64,000 bases of DNA from Lysinibacillus alkalisoli. Its GTDB lineage: Bacteria > Bacillota > Bacilli > Bacillales_A > Planococcaceae. The notes under the pieces were generated by a model. That model was not told where the DNA came from. It saw nothing but the letters and a program-made list of their open reading frames with translations, and made no database searches. Positions within the stretch are counted from its first letter, which is position 1, and each line of letters begins with the position of its first letter. Positions 8,107 through 17,823 of this stretch are shown piece after piece. The position numbers and the translations under genes were made by a program. The DNA is taken from the NCBI RefSeq assembly GCF_014643595.1, contig NZ_BMJT01000001.1, forward strand, positions 310,001 through 374,000. Direction: 5' to 3'.

Positions 8107-8856
8107 TTAAATCGCTAACATATTGCGTAATTTATCGTGGTCTAACAAATTACCTACTAAGAACTCACCAAACTCACCATAGCGTGCTGAAACTTCATCG
8201 AAACGCATCTCATATACAATTTTCTTGAACTGTAAGACGTCATTAGCAAATAAAGTAACGCCCCACTCATGGTCATCAAAACCGACAGAGCCTGAGATGA
8301 TTTGTTTTACTTTACCAGCATAGCTACGACCAATTAAGCCGTGAGAGTACATAAGTTTTTTTCGTGTTTCCATATCAAGCATGTACCAGTTGTCATTGCC
8401 CTCACGACGCTTATCCATAGGGTAGAAGCACACATGATTCCAACGTGGTAACTCAGGATATAATCTAGCACGTACATGTGGGTTTTGGTAAGGGTCTTCT
8501 GAAGATTCACCCGCCAAATAATTTGATAGTTCCACTACAGAAACGTATGAATAAGTTGGTATTGTGAAATCAGCAATTGCTAATTTGTTGAATGCGATTT
8601 CGATGTCATTTAACTCTTCCATTGTTTCTCGTAATGTCATTAGCATGAAGTCGGCTTTTTGACCAACGATAGTGTAAAAAGCATGAGAGCCTGTCTTATC
8701 AATGTCTGCTTGATTGATTTTTTCTAAAAATGTAATAAACTCAGCGGTTGCTGCTTCTCTTTCTTCTTGTGAGATCAGCTTCCAAGATGCCCAGTCGATT
8801 GCACGGAAGTCATGTAGAACATACCAGCCATCTAATGTAATTGCTGCTTCATTCAT
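8107..8856 (-). CDS. hemQ: Coproheme decarboxylase (heme synthase) HemQ
   Basis: Final enzyme of the Gram-positive coproporphyrin-dependent haem pathway: decarboxylates coproheme III to haem b with peroxide. The 249-residue protein has the chlorite-dismutase-like fold. Tyr145 (reactive Tyr, in VCFYPM), Lys149 and the proximal haem ligand His172 (MYSHGLIGR) match the numbering of the S. aureus enzyme, and the distal Arg of true chlorite dismutases is not evident. It is divergent from lipL, an arrangement shared with B. subtilis ywfI (hemQ) and ywfL (lipL). The pta gene that lies between them in B. subtilis is absent here. Confidence 0.94.
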   Translation of the reverse strand: MNEAAITLDGWYVLHDFRAIDWASWKLISQEEREAATAEFITFLEKINQADIDKTGSHAFYTIVGQKADFMLMTLRETMEELNDIEIAFNKLAIADFTIPTYSYVSVVELSNYLAGESSEDPYQNPHVRARLYPELPRWNHVCFYPMDKRREGNDNWYMLDMETRKKLMYSHGLIGRSYAGKVKQIISGSVGFDDHEWGVTLFANDVLQFKKIVYEMRFDEVSARYGEFGEFLVGNLLDHDKLRNMLAI

Positions 8857-8983
8857 TATGTAAACACTCCTTAAATGTGATTAGCTTTCTCTAGCATTTT
8901 ATCATACTCTATATAAAAAACCTCATAACTTGAATGTATGTGGTGTGATAAACTAAAGGTAATTATGTCTAAGGAGTTACAAC

Positions 8984-9805
8984 ATGGAGTTATTACAACA
9001 ACCAATTTGGCGTTTATACGATCAATCATTGAGTGCGCTTACACAATCACCACTTACATCATTTGCAGCAGATGATACGTTATGTGAGTTAGTAGGCCAA
9101 CAGCTGTCACCACCAACTGTGCGCACTTGGGTACATCAAGCGAGTGTAGTGCTAGGTATCCAAGATCATCGCCTACCTCATATTCATGAGGCAATGGCTC
9201 AATTAGCAATGAATGGTTATCATCCTATCGTGCGTAATTCTGGAGGGTTGGCAGTAGTATTAGACGAAGGGATATTGAATGTTTCCCTCGTTTTTTCAGA
9301 GCGCACACAAACGTTATCCATTGATGATGGTTATGAGGCGATGTTAGCTTTTGTACGTTTATTATTTCCTGAAACACAAGCAATTAAAGCGTATGAAATT
9401 GTAGGTTCGTATTGCCCTGGCTCTTATGATTTAAGCATCAATGGTCAAAAGTTTGCAGGGATTTCTCAGCGCCGTTTGCGAGATGGTGTTGCAGTGCAAA
9501 TTTATTTATGTGTGGAAGGTAGCGGTAGTGAGCGAGCTAAGATGATACAACAGTTTTACGAAACGGGATTGCAAAATGAAACCACACGCTTTACTTACCC
9601 TGTAATCCAACCTGAAGTAATGGCTTCATTAAACGAGTTATTAAGACAAACCTTAACTGTACAAGATGTTGTAGTACGCATACAACAATTATTAATGACG
9701 ACAAGTGAAGTACAGCTAAGACCGTTTAATGATGTAGAGAATGAACGCTATTTATTTTATTTACAGCGTGTACTCACTCGCAATGAAAAAATGCTCGCTA
9801 AGTAA
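8984..9805 (+). CDS. lipL: Octanoyl-[GcvH]:protein N-octanoyltransferase LipL
   Basis: Amidotransferase that moves octanoyl from GcvH to E2 subunits of 2-oxoacid dehydrogenases in the Bacillales lipoyl-relay pathway. The 273-residue protein has the cofactor-transferase motif [19 protein letters not shown] (84-102). It also has the acyl-thioester Cys144 in [18 protein letters not shown] with Lys156 downstream, the layout of LipL rather than of ATP-using LplA. AAGGAG precedes the ATG at 8984. Divergent from hemQ as in the ywf cluster of B. subtilis. Confidence 0.9.
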   Translation: MELLQQPIWRLYDQSLSALTQSPLTSFAADDTLCELVGQQLSPPTVRTWVHQASVVLGIQDHRLPHIHEAMAQLAMNGYHPIVRNSGGLAVVLDEGILNVSLVFSERTQTLSIDDGYEAMLAFVRLLFPETQAIKAYEIVGSYCPGSYDLSINGQKFAGISQRRLRDGVAVQIYLCVEGSGSERAKMIQQFYETGLQNETTRFTYPVIQPEVMASLNELLRQTLTVQDVVVRIQQLLMTTSEVQLRPFNDVENERYLFYLQRVLTRNEKMLAK

Positions 9806-9879
9806 AGCACTTGTTTGCCTGTACTAAGTGGGGTAAAATACGTTTATGCAAATACCTAATAGAAAGGGTTGTTGACACT

Positions 9880-10107
9880 ATGGCAAACGAATTTAAAGTT
9901 TGCGATGAATGTCAGGCCGTTAATTTAAAAACATTGATTCCTAAGTTAAAAGAAATCGATCCAGAAGCAACAATTGAAATTGGCTGTCATTCTTACTGCG
10001 GGCCAGGTCGAAAAAAGACATTTACATTTGTAAATAGCCGTCCCGTTGCAGCACTAACAGAGGAAGAACTCATGGAAAAAGTGCTTGCTAAACTAAAAAG
10101 AACATAA
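9880..10107 (+). CDS. DUF1450 family protein (YuzB-like)
   Basis: A 75-residue protein starting [15 protein letters not shown]. It carries a C-x2-C pair (8 and 11) and a second pair of cysteines in [15 protein letters not shown], which together are characteristic of the DUF1450/YuzB family of small thioredoxin-fold-like proteins. An upstream in-frame ATG at 9811 would add a non-conserved stretch without a ribosome binding site, so I start at 9880 (AAAGGG 11 bp upstream). The spacing of the four cysteines suggests metal or Fe-S binding, but function is unknown. A strong terminator follows. Confidence 0.85.
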   Translation: MANEFKVCDECQAVNLKTLIPKLKEIDPEATIEIGCHSYCGPGRKKTFTFVNSRPVAALTEEELMEKVLAKLKRT

Positions 10108-10118
10108 TAGGTATAATG

Positions 10119-10157
10119 AAAACGTCCATGATATGGTAGATATCATGGACGTTTTTT
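10119..10157 (+). terminator. Terminator after the DUF1450 gene
   Basis: 14-bp perfect stem (10121-10134 with 10140-10153, GGTAG loop) ending in six T. Confidence 0.9.
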
Positions 10158-10219
10158 GCTGTTTATAAAGCAAAATTACATACATGAGCACTTTTTATTT
10201 TGAATTATCAGAAAATGAA

Positions 10220-10248
10220 TTGTCTTTGTATAAAACATATGCTATAGT
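10220..10248 (+). promoter_or_regulatory. Sigma-A promoter of the rpiR amino-acid racemisation operon
   Basis: TTGTCT (10220-10225), 17-bp spacer, TATAGT (10243-10248). A palindrome lies 15 bp downstream, where a repressor would block transcription. Confidence 0.7.
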
Positions 10249-10262
10249 AGCGAACATAAATA

Positions 10263-10276
10263 GAAGTTTAAACTTC
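10263..10276. promoter_or_regulatory. Candidate RpiR operator (14-bp perfect palindrome)
   Basis: GAAGTTTAAACTTC, perfectly self-complementary, centred about 20 bp after the -10 box at 10243-10248 and ahead of the rpiR start. Position and symmetry fit autoregulation by the RpiR-family protein. The assignment is inference. Confidence 0.5.
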
Positions 10277-10308
10277 ATTTGTGTTTAAAAAGAAGGAGTG
10301 ACTTCATT

Positions 10309-11178
10309 TTGACGAAACAAACGATCCAACAGAAAATCGAGATGACATTTAATCAATTATCGAAAGGGCAACAAAAAGCGGCCACTTTTATTTTGCATAA
10401 CATGACCTATGTTGGCGTACACGCTGCAAGTGAGGTGGGTAAGCAAGCACAAGTGAGTGAAACAACAGTGATTCGACTTTGTTATGCTTTGGGCCTATCA
10501 GGTTATGCACAATTACAAAAAGAGATTACCACATATTTATTTGAACAAAATAATAAGACAAGTAGTTTGAAAAATTATTTAACGAATAAGCAATCGTTAC
10601 AAAATACAACAAAGCAATATGAAACATTAATGATGGGTGATGCGAAACGAGTGATGCATGTGGCAGAGCAAATTAGTGAAGCCGATTTCTCGGTGACTAC
10701 TCAGCACTTACATCATTGCCAAACTTTATACATTGTAGGATTTGGTGCCTCTTATTTGGCGGCACAATGGATGCATTTTGCTATTGGATTATTGCGCCCG
10801 CGTATTGTTTTAGTACCACATGACCCAAGTAGTTTTGTGCGTGTTTTGCAAGAGATGACCTCAGCCGATATGTTAGTAGTTTTCTCTTTCCATCGCTATT
10901 TTAAAGAGACAGTATTAATTGCTAAGGAGGCTAAAAGTAAAGGGGTCGAGGTTGTAGCGATTACAGATGCTCATATTTCGCCAGTGGTGCCACATGCTAC
11001 GATTTGCTTTGTGCAATCTTTTACAGGTGTATCCACAATAGATACAATGCCAACCATTATTTCATTTATTAATGCGTTGATTGCAGGCATGACAACACAA
11101 GACCCTACATATTATGAACAGCAAAGGCTCATTTTTGATGATTATACAAACGTATTTATGACAGACCGATGGAGTTGA
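10309..11178 (+). CDS. MurR/RpiR family transcriptional regulator
   Basis: A 289-residue protein with an N-terminal HTH_6 domain (about 1-80; helix-turn-helix around HAASEVGKQAQVSETTVIRLCYALG) and a C-terminal SIS phospho-sugar-binding fold (about 120-260; IVGFGASYLAAQWMHFA and VVFSFHRYFKETV). Start is TTG 10309 with AAGGAG 10 bp upstream; in-frame codons further up lack a ribosome binding site. It is the first gene of the operon, overlapping the purine-rich leader of the M20 gene. SIS domains usually sense sugar phosphates, but here the neighbours handle amino acids, so the effector is unknown. Confidence 0.88.
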   Translation: MTKQTIQQKIEMTFNQLSKGQQKAATFILHNMTYVGVHAASEVGKQAQVSETTVIRLCYALGLSGYAQLQKEITTYLFEQNNKTSSLKNYLTNKQSLQNTTKQYETLMMGDAKRVMHVAEQISEADFSVTTQHLHHCQTLYIVGFGASYLAAQWMHFAIGLLRPRIVLVPHDPSSFVRVLQEMTSADMLVVFSFHRYFKETVLIAKEAKSKGVEVVAITDAHISPVVPHATICFVQSFTGVSTIDTMPTIISFINALIAGMTTQDPTYYEQQRLIFDDYTNVFMTDRWS

Positions 11179-11183
11179 GACCA

Positions 11184-12305
11184 ATGGAACAAGTAATCAC
11201 AAAAATACAACAGAAAGTTATGGAGGTGTATCAACATATTCATGCCAATCCAGAAATTAGTTGGCAAGAACAGCAAACAACAAAATATATTGAACAGCAA
11301 TTAATAGCATTAGGATTAGCACCTCAATTATTAACACCAACAGGTTTATACGTAGATATTGGTGTAGGTACACCTCAAGTAGGCATTCGGGTAGATTTGG
11401 ATGCCTTATGGCAAGAAGTAGACGGTGTGTTTCAAGCAAATCATTCTTGTGGTCATGATGGTCACATTGCAATGGGGATTGGAGCTGCCATGTATGTACA
11501 ACAGCAAAACTTACAACAAGCTATACGGATTATTTTTCAGCCAGCAGAAGAAAAAGCACAAGGTGCAAAAGCAGTAGTAGCACAAGGTGTGATCGATCAT
11601 TTACAGTTTTTATTTGGCATTCATGTGCGCCCTATTAAAGAATTATCAGATGGTCAACATGCACCTGCCATTTACCACGGGGCAGCTAAGTTAATTCAAG
11701 GGACTATTACAGGTATTGAAACACATGGGGCACGCCCTGAATTAGGGATTAATGCGATTGAAGTAGGAGCTGCAATTATTGAAGGCTTACAAAAAATATG
11801 GGCAGACCCTAATGTATCTTCTTCTATTAAAGTAACGCAATTTCAAGGTGGTGGGAGTTCAACTAACATTATTCCTGGACAGGCCACTTTTAGCATAGAT
11901 GCACGTGCTCAAACAAATGAAGTAATGGAACAACTCATGGAGGGGCTCACACGTGTATTGCGAGGTGTTGAAGCCATATATCAAGCTAAAATTATTACTA
12001 ATGTAAGTGCGGAAATCGTTGCAGCTCAAGTAGATGAGTTGGCAACACAATTATTAACAACCGCTATTCATACTATTGTAGGTCAAGAAAACTGTGCACC
12101 TAGTATTGTGTCGCCAGGTGGAGAGGACTTTCATTTTTATACGTATGAGTGCCCAAGTCTTAAAGCAACAATGCTAGGGTTAGGGTGCGCAGTGACACCA
12201 GGTCTACACCATCCTAATATGACGTTTAATACAGAACGACTACATGAAGGAGCACAGATTTTAGCAGAAGTAGCATGTTTGGCAGCGATGGAGGTTGAGA
12301 GCTAG
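11184..12305 (+). CDS. M20 family amidohydrolase, probable N-succinyl/N-acyl-L-amino-acid hydrolase
   Basis: A 373-residue zinc metallopeptidase of the M20D aminoacylase type. The metal-binding motif HSCGHDGH (87-94, Cys89, His91, His94) is intact, as is the catalytic/ligand stretch IIFQPAEEKAQGAKAV, with a bridging Glu pair. Start at ATG 11184, with GGAG 9 bp upstream, rather than the in-frame ATG at 11169. Its neighbours are a GNAT and an enolase-superfamily racemase. This matches the Geobacillus kaustophilus pathway in which a D-amino acid is N-succinylated, racemised and hydrolysed by an L-specific M20 enzyme. The substrate is inferred from that context; a general N-acyl-amino-acid deacylase is the alternative. 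Confidence 0.85.
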   Translation: MEQVITKIQQKVMEVYQHIHANPEISWQEQQTTKYIEQQLIALGLAPQLLTPTGLYVDIGVGTPQVGIRVDLDALWQEVDGVFQANHSCGHDGHIAMGIGAAMYVQQQNLQQAIRIIFQPAEEKAQGAKAVVAQGVIDHLQFLFGIHVRPIKELSDGQHAPAIYHGAAKLIQGTITGIETHGARPELGINAIEVGAAIIEGLQKIWADPNVSSSIKVTQFQGGGSSTNIIPGQATFSIDARAQTNEVMEQLMEGLTRVLRGVEAIYQAKIITNVSAEIVAAQVDELATQLLTTAIHTIVGQENCAPSIVSPGGEDFHFYTYECPSLKATMLGLGCAVTPGLHHPNMTFNTERLHEGAQILAEVACLAAMEVES

Positions 12306-13105
12306 TGTATGATATTCGCGAGATCACAACAATGGAAGAGTTGCTTCAAGTACAAGCATTAGAGAAAATTGTGTGGCAAGTGACAGCTCCTGTACCTACC
12401 CATCAAACATTAACCGCTTTAAAAAATGGGGGCATCGTTATTGGTGCCTATCATCAACAAACATTGATTGGTTTTAGCTATGGCTTTGCAGGCTTTCGTG
12501 AAGGAAAAAGTTATTTATGCTCTCATATGTTAGGTATTCATCCAGATTATCGCTCACAAGGGATTGGAGCATTATTAAAACATAAACAAAAAGAAGTAGC
12601 TATTATACGCGGTTATGAAGTCATGGTGTGGACATTTGACCCATTAGAAACAAGGAATGGTTACTTAAATCTGACAAAGTTACATGGCGTTTGTGACACT
12701 TATATTGAGAATTGTTATGGCGAGATGCAAGATGGCTTTAATAAAGGATTACCCTCTGACCGCTTTGAAGTGAATTGGCATATTACTTCACCTTACATTC
12801 AACAAACTCAAACATTTAATCACAATATAACAGCCGTATTTCAAATAGCACATACTAAAAGTCACCATCTTTATGTGCAAAAAGCACACCCCGTAATAGC
12901 TACAGGAGAGTATTACAGTGTACCAGTACCAAAAGATTTTCAAGATATTAAAGCGCAAGATGCTGCCTTAGCTTTGGATTGGCGTTTACAAACAAGGGCG
13001 GCCATTCAAAACTTGTTAGCACAAGACTATGTTGCTGTGGCTGTAAAGCAACATACAGCAATGAATGATTATATATTTGTACCCAAACATCAACTTGAAA
13101 TATAG
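12305..13105 (+). CDS. GNAT-family N-acyltransferase, probable D-amino-acid N-succinyltransferase
   Basis: A 266-residue COG3375-type GNAT protein. The acyl-CoA pyrophosphate loop is visible as [21 protein letters not shown] (about 78-98). A C-terminal extension beyond the core GNAT fold (residues 150-266) is typical of this subgroup. It starts with GTG at 12305, whose G is the last base of the preceding TAG (one-base overlap); GGAGG lies at 12290-12294. In the Geobacillus pathway the equivalent protein transfers succinyl from succinyl-CoA to D-amino acids. The operon context supports that role, though the acyl donor cannot be read from the sequence. Confidence 0.82.
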   Translation: MYDIREITTMEELLQVQALEKIVWQVTAPVPTHQTLTALKNGGIVIGAYHQQTLIGFSYGFAGFREGKSYLCSHMLGIHPDYRSQGIGALLKHKQKEVAIIRGYEVMVWTFDPLETRNGYLNLTKLHGVCDTYIENCYGEMQDGFNKGLPSDRFEVNWHITSPYIQQTQTFNHNITAVFQIAHTKSHHLYVQKAHPVIATGEYYSVPVPKDFQDIKAQDAALALDWRLQTRAAIQNLLAQDYVAVAVKQHTAMNDYIFVPKHQLEI

Positions 13106-13116
13106 GAGAGAATAGT

Positions 13117-14223
13117 ATGAAGATTACTGAGGTTACCATTCACCAATTAAAAATGAAATTAAAAGACCCTTTTACAACGAGCTTTGGAACGTTTGAGCAC
13201 CGGGATTTTTTACTGCTAGAAGCTAAGGATGAGTCAGGTGTGACAGGTTGGGGCGAGTCTGTTGCCTTCCATTCGCCTTGGTATAATGAGGAAACATTAC
13301 AAACAAATTGGCATATGTTAGAGGACTTTTTAATTCCATTACTTTTAAATAAAGCGATACAACATCCTGATGAGGTGTCGACATTATTTGAACCGATACG
13401 CAAAAATAATATGGCGAAATCGACACTAGAAGGTGCTGTTTGGGATATTTACGCACAACTCACCAATCAATCTTTAGCACAGGCATTAGGTGGAACGAAA
13501 GAAAGAATAGAGGTGGGCATTAGTATTGGTATACAAAATGATATTGCGACATTAGTGAGTTTAGTGGATGGTTATGTCAAAGAAGGTTACAAACGTATTA
13601 AAGTAAAAATCAAACCAGGCTGGGATGTCGAGGTAATACGTACGTTACGTGAGACATTCCCTACTGTTGCATTTATGGCAGATGCAAACTCAGCATACCG
13701 TTTAGAAGATGTAGCGTTATTAAAACAACTGGATGCCTTTGATTTAACGATGATTGAACAACCACTTGCTTCAGACGATATTATTGACCATGCTACGTTG
13801 CAAAAAGAGGTGGCAACACCCATTTGTTTAGATGAGAGTATTCATTCTTTAGAGGATGCCCGTAAAGCAGTAGCATTAGGGAGCACTAAGATTATTAATA
13901 TTAAAATTGGCCGCGTGGGTGGTTTAACAGAAGCTAAAAAAATTCATGATTATTGTTTAGCCCATAACATCCCTGTATGGTGTGGTGGGATGTTGGAGTC
14001 GGGGATTGGGCGCGCTCATAATGTAGCTCTAACTACGCTACCGAATTTCATTATGCCTGGTGACACAGCGAGTTCAAGCCGTTATTGGGAGAAGGATATT
14101 ATTGACCCAGAAGTCGTAGTAGTTGATGGTTATATTGATGTGCCAAAAACAACAGGCATTGGTTATACCGTTAACAAAGCCACTATTGCAGCTTATACAG
14201 AGAAGAAGAAAACGTATCGTTAA
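13117..14223 (+). CDS. N-succinylamino acid racemase (NSAR/OSBS family, enolase superfamily)
   Basis: A 368-residue muconate-lactonising-type enolase superfamily enzyme. The catalytic set is complete: KxK at Lys162/Lys164, metal ligands Asp189, Glu214 and Asp239, and the opposite-face base Lys263 (NIKIGRVGG). This two-base arrangement is required for 1,1-proton transfer. Members are dual NSAR/o-succinylbenzoate synthases and are often annotated menC. No menaquinone genes are nearby, whereas an aminoacylase and an acyltransferase are, so racemisation of N-succinyl amino acids is the likely physiological role. Ribosome binding site GGAG at about 13105. Confidence 0.9.
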   Translation: MKITEVTIHQLKMKLKDPFTTSFGTFEHRDFLLLEAKDESGVTGWGESVAFHSPWYNEETLQTNWHMLEDFLIPLLLNKAIQHPDEVSTLFEPIRKNNMAKSTLEGAVWDIYAQLTNQSLAQALGGTKERIEVGISIGIQNDIATLVSLVDGYVKEGYKRIKVKIKPGWDVEVIRTLRETFPTVAFMADANSAYRLEDVALLKQLDAFDLTMIEQPLASDDIIDHATLQKEVATPICLDESIHSLEDARKAVALGSTKIINIKIGRVGGLTEAKKIHDYCLAHNIPVWCGGMLESGIGRAHNVALTTLPNFIMPGDTASSSRYWEKDIIDPEVVVVDGYIDVPKTTGIGYTVNKATIAAYTEKKKTYR

Positions 14224-14236
14224 AAAGGAGATTATT

Positions 14237-15295
14237 ATGAAACAAAGCTGGCAAATAGGTGGTGCCTTTGTAGGTATTATTGTAGGAGCAGGGTTTGCCT
14301 CGGGGCAGGAAATCATGCAATATTTCACAAGCTTTGGTGCATATGGCATTATAGGTAGCATAATTGCTACCTTAATGTTTATGGCACTCGGCAAAACTTT
14401 AGCCCGATTAGGAAAAGAGTTACCGACTACTTCGCATAAAGAGGTGATTTATTATATCGGTGGGCGTTATATTGGTACGCTATTAGACGTAGTGATTACT
14501 TTCTTTTTATTTGGAGTAGCAGTTGTGATGTTTGCAGGTGCAGGTGCAAGTGCAACATTTGAACAAATGTTTAATATTCCTGCCATGGTAGGTAGCATTA
14601 TTATGGCAGTAGCCACTGTGTTAACTTTATTATTAAATGTGGAAGGAATCATTAAAGTTATTGGTATGTTGACGCCATACTTAATGATTATTATCTTTAT
14701 TGTTTTAGGCTATGCATTAGTAACAAGTGATATGAGTTTTAATGACCAACATACATTAGCCCAAACGCAAAAATCGGCTGCCTCGCATTGGGTCATAGGC
14801 GCTTTACTTTATGTTTCGTATAATATTGCTGCAGGTATTGCTTTATTAATTGTTATGGGTAGTACCGCTAAAACAAAGAAGATTGCAGGTACAGGTGGCA
14901 TGTTAGGTGGTTTATTATTAGGTATACTTATTGTGTTGATTAATCTTACATTATTGATGAAAATAGATGTTGTAGCTGAGGAGGCGATGCCTACATTAGC
15001 ATTAGCTAAACAAATCCATCCAGCCGTAGGGATATTAATGGCTATTGCTCTTTTAGGTATGATGTATAATACAGCTGTAGGTATGATTTACTCATTTACT
15101 GTACGTTTTGTAGCCCCAGATTATCCGTATTTCAAAGGGATTATTGTTGTAATTGGTATGGTTGGCTACGGGGCAAGTTTTGTAGGCTTTACACAATTGG
15201 TTGGCAACGTATATGCGACGATGGGTTACTTAGGTTTTGCACTTATTATAGCTACGTTTATGGCAGCATATCGTCATCGTAAAAATACAATTTAA
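14237..15295 (+). CDS. YkvI family membrane protein, candidate amino-acid transporter
   Basis: A 352-residue integral membrane protein with about ten hydrophobic segments. The first one, IGGAFVGIIVGAGFASGQE, contains the glycine-rich unwound-helix motif seen in APC/LeuT-fold transporters and in B. subtilis YkvI. Start at ATG 14237 preceded by AAAAGGAG. It is the last gene of the RpiR operon and is followed by a terminator. An amino-acid import (or export) role would suit a D-to-L amino-acid conversion pathway, but the substrate is unknown. Confidence 0.78.
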   Translation: MKQSWQIGGAFVGIIVGAGFASGQEIMQYFTSFGAYGIIGSIIATLMFMALGKTLARLGKELPTTSHKEVIYYIGGRYIGTLLDVVITFFLFGVAVVMFAGAGASATFEQMFNIPAMVGSIIMAVATVLTLLLNVEGIIKVIGMLTPYLMIIIFIVLGYALVTSDMSFNDQHTLAQTQKSAASHWVIGALLYVSYNIAAGIALLIVMGSTAKTKKIAGTGGMLGGLLLGILIVLINLTLLMKIDVVAEEAMPTLALAKQIHPAVGILMAIALLGMMYNTAVGMIYSFTVRFVAPDYPYFKGIIVVIGMVGYGASFVGFTQLVGNVYATMGYLGFALIIATFMAAYRHRKNTI

Positions 15296-15332
15296 ATTAT
15301 CAGAATTTTCTATTTTAAATTAAAGGCGACGG

Positions 15333-15373
15333 ATCGCATCTTTATTGTATGAAGTAAAGATGCGATTTTTTTA
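15333..15373 (+). terminator. Terminator of the rpiR-M20-GNAT-NSAR-ykvI operon
   Basis: 12-bp perfect stem ATCGCATCTTTA (15333-15344) / TAAAGATGCGAT (15355-15366) followed by seven T. Confidence 0.9.
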
Positions 15374-15405
15374 CGTTATAATGGTAACAAGTAAGGGGTG
15401 AGAGT

Positions 15406-16317
15406 ATGGATTTAAAAGATATTGAATTATTTTTAGCTGTTGTACAAGAGGGGAGCTTTACACGTGCAGCGCACCAACATTTTATTGCACAACCTACATT
15501 AAGCAAGGCAATTAAACGTTTAGAGCAAGCATTAGATGTACAATTATTACATCGTACAACGCGCCAAATACAAGTGACAGATAGCGGTAAAGTAGTGTAT
15601 GAATATGGCAGAAAATTATTAGATACCATGACAGATTTAGAGCAATCGATACAAGATTTGCGTGAGGTTAAGTCTGGAGTGATTCGCCTAGGTATACCAC
15701 CATTAATTGGCACATTATTTTTTCCCGAGATTGCGCAGAAATTTCATCAAAAATATCCGCATATTACACTGGAGTTAGTAGAGCATGGTGCAAAGACAAT
15801 TAATGAATTAGTACGCTCTGGCAATGTTGATGCAGGGTTTGCGGTATTGCCATTAGAAGCATCACACTTTTCGATTATGCCATTCATCAAAGACTACTTT
15901 GTTGCTTATGTACATGTTGAACATCCTTTTGCCACACAGTCACAAATTGCAATTAACGATTTGAAAAACGAGCCTTTTATTCTTTTTTCAGAGGACTTTG
16001 CTTTGCATGATTTTGTCATTAGAGCTTGTGAGAATGAAGGCTTTACACCACGTGTGATGTATAAAAGTTCACAATGGGATTTAATTGTGGAGTTAATCGG
16101 TTTGCAATTAGGGGTAACTATCTTACCAAGAGCCATTTACGAAAAACAAGCAAATACGAATGTGAAAATTATTCCTTTAGACGAGCCCTTAATGTGGCAA
16201 CTTGGCATTGTTAGTTTAAACGAGCGTTATCAAACATTCGCTCTACAAGAGTGGCTTAAGTTGATGCAAGAAGAGTGGTTTAGTTGGCATGAATTTATGC
16301 CAATAGGGAATAAATAA
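15406..16317 (+). CDS. LysR family transcriptional regulator
   Basis: A 303-residue LysR protein. It has an N-terminal winged helix (MDLKDIELFLAVVQEGSFTR, with AQPTLSKAIKRLEQAL as recognition region, residues 1-60) and a C-terminal periplasmic-binding-like effector domain (90-295). The N-terminus resembles the CidR/CitR/GltC-type subgroup. It starts at ATG 15406 (AAGGGG upstream) and lies 65 bp before scoA on the same strand with no obvious terminator between, so it may regulate scoAB or simply precede it. Effector unknown. Confidence 0.9.
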   Translation: MDLKDIELFLAVVQEGSFTRAAHQHFIAQPTLSKAIKRLEQALDVQLLHRTTRQIQVTDSGKVVYEYGRKLLDTMTDLEQSIQDLREVKSGVIRLGIPPLIGTLFFPEIAQKFHQKYPHITLELVEHGAKTINELVRSGNVDAGFAVLPLEASHFSIMPFIKDYFVAYVHVEHPFATQSQIAINDLKNEPFILFSEDFALHDFVIRACENEGFTPRVMYKSSQWDLIVELIGLQLGVTILPRAIYEKQANTNVKIIPLDEPLMWQLGIVSLNERYQTFALQEWLKLMQEEWFSWHEFMPIGNK

Positions 16318-16382
16318 TATGCCATAACATTATTTCCCTAATTCTCAGAAAAAAGCTACGATAAAACAAGGAGGTGGCAGAG

Positions 16383-17081
16383 ATGAGTAAAGTAAAACAA
16401 TCATTTTCAGAGGCGTTAGCCGAATTACAAGATGGTGATACCATTTTAGTTGGTGGTTTTGGTTTATGTGGTATTCCCGAAAAAGCCATCGAAGCTATTA
16501 AAGAAAAAGGAACTAAAAATCTAACAGCTGTGAGTAATAACTGTGGCATAGATGATTTTGGTTTAGGCATTTTGTTAGCCAATAAACAAATTGATAAGAT
16601 GGTAGCTTCGTATGTAGGGGAGAATAAAATTTTTGAGCAGCAATATTTAAGTGGGGAGCTAAAAGTAGAGCTAACGCCACAAGGCACATTAGCTGAGCGC
16701 ATTCGAGCAGGTGGTGCGGGGATTCCTGCCTTTTATACCGCAACGGGTGTTGGTACACCAATAGCTGAGGGGAAGGATACAAAAGAGTTTGATGGCAAAA
16801 CATATATTGAAGAGCGCGCAATAACTGGCAAGTATGCGTTAGTAAAAGCTTGGAAGGCAGATACATTAGGCAACTTAGTTTATCGCAAGACAGCACGTAA
16901 TTTTAATCCGCTAGTAGCAACTGCAGGGAAAATTACTATTGCGGAGGTAGAAGAGGTTGTTGAAGCAGGCGAGTTAGACCCTAATGACATTCATACACCT
17001 GGTGTATACATACAACATGTTATTTTAGGGGAAAATTATGAGAAACGTATTGAGCGTCGCACTACTAGAGGAGGTAACTAA
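16383..17081 (+). CDS. scoA: Succinyl-CoA:3-ketoacid CoA-transferase subunit A
   Basis: Alpha subunit of the CoA-transferase that activates acetoacetate to acetoacetyl-CoA using succinyl-CoA. The 232-residue product shows the family N-terminus with the glycine-rich [19 protein letters not shown] loop and the conserved [12 protein letters not shown]. Start at ATG 16383, preceded by AAGGAGGTG; the in-frame GTG at 16374 is part of that ribosome binding site. It ends one base before the scoB start codon region and shares GAGGAGGT in its tail. Acetoacetate from the adjacent HMG-CoA lyase pathway is the obvious substrate. Confidence 0.93.
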   Translation: MSKVKQSFSEALAELQDGDTILVGGFGLCGIPEKAIEAIKEKGTKNLTAVSNNCGIDDFGLGILLANKQIDKMVASYVGENKIFEQQYLSGELKVELTPQGTLAERIRAGGAGIPAFYTATGVGTPIAEGKDTKEFDGKTYIEERAITGKYALVKAWKADTLGNLVYRKTARNFNPLVATAGKITIAEVEEVVEAGELDPNDIHTPGVYIQHVILGENYEKRIERRTTRGGN

Positions 17082-17082
17082 T

Positions 17083-17730
17083 ATGCGTGAAAAAATTGTA
17101 CGTCGTGCTGTACAGGAGATTTCAGATGGTATGAATGTGAATTTAGGTATTGGTATGCCAACCTTAGTCGCTAATGAAATCCCTGCTGATTATCAAGTGC
17201 TATTACAATCCGAAAATGGCTTGTTAGGTATTGGGCCTTATCCTACAGAAGCAGAGATGGATCCTGATTTAATCAATGCAGGTAAAGAAACAGTAACAGC
17301 AGTGAAAGGCGCTTCTTATTTTGACAGTGCAGAATCATTTGCTATGATTCGTGGGGGGCATATTGATGTAGCTATACTGGGCGGTATGGAGGTTTCAGAG
17401 ACAGGTGATTTAGCGAATTGGATGATACCAGGTAAAATGGTTAAAGGGATGGGTGGCGCTATGGACCTTGTTCAAGGGGCCAAGCGAGTTATTGTTATTA
17501 TGGAACACGTATCAAAACATGGTGAATCCAAAGTGAAAAAAGCATGTACGCTACCTTTGACAGGACAAGCTGTCGTACATCGCTTGATCACAGACTTAGC
17601 TGTATTTGATTTTACAGATGAAGGTATGGTTTTAGTAGAGAAAGCGGCAGATATTTCATTAGCAGAATTACAAGAAAAAACAGAAGCTCTTTATCGTATA
17701 AGTGACGATTTAAAAGAAATAGCTCTTTGA
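17083..17730 (+). CDS. scoB: Succinyl-CoA:3-ketoacid CoA-transferase subunit B
   Basis: Beta subunit (215 residues) carrying the catalytic glutamate of the SENGLLGIG motif, which forms the glutamyl-CoA thioester. The other family stretches LGIGMPTLV and GGHIDVAILGGMEV are present. Start at ATG 17083, with GAGGAGGT immediately upstream inside the scoA 3' end, so the two subunits are translationally linked. Together with scoA it completes acetoacetate recovery from leucine breakdown. Confidence 0.94.
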   Translation: MREKIVRRAVQEISDGMNVNLGIGMPTLVANEIPADYQVLLQSENGLLGIGPYPTEAEMDPDLINAGKETVTAVKGASYFDSAESFAMIRGGHIDVAILGGMEVSETGDLANWMIPGKMVKGMGGAMDLVQGAKRVIVIMEHVSKHGESKVKKACTLPLTGQAVVHRLITDLAVFDFTDEGMVLVEKAADISLAELQEKTEALYRISDDLKEIAL

Positions 17731-17823
17731 TGTTATGAAAAGCGTCGAAAATGCAAAAATATTTGTTTTGCTTTTGAAAGATGTTATGGTATTCTTAAAC
17801 AAAGCATGAAAGTAGGAACTATT

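Noticed and set aside
8107-8856. Chlorite dismutase activity
   Set aside because: Tyr145, Lys149 and His172 match coproheme decarboxylases, and the organism type uses HemQ.
8984-9805. ATP-dependent lipoate-protein ligase LplA
   Set aside because: The Cys144 acyl-thioester motif and position next to hemQ fit LipL; no LplA C-terminal accessory domain is present.
13117-14223. Annotation as menaquinone enzyme MenC (o-succinylbenzoate synthase)
   Set aside because: The catalytic residues cannot distinguish OSBS from NSAR, but there are no men genes nearby and the neighbours are an aminoacylase and an acyltransferase.
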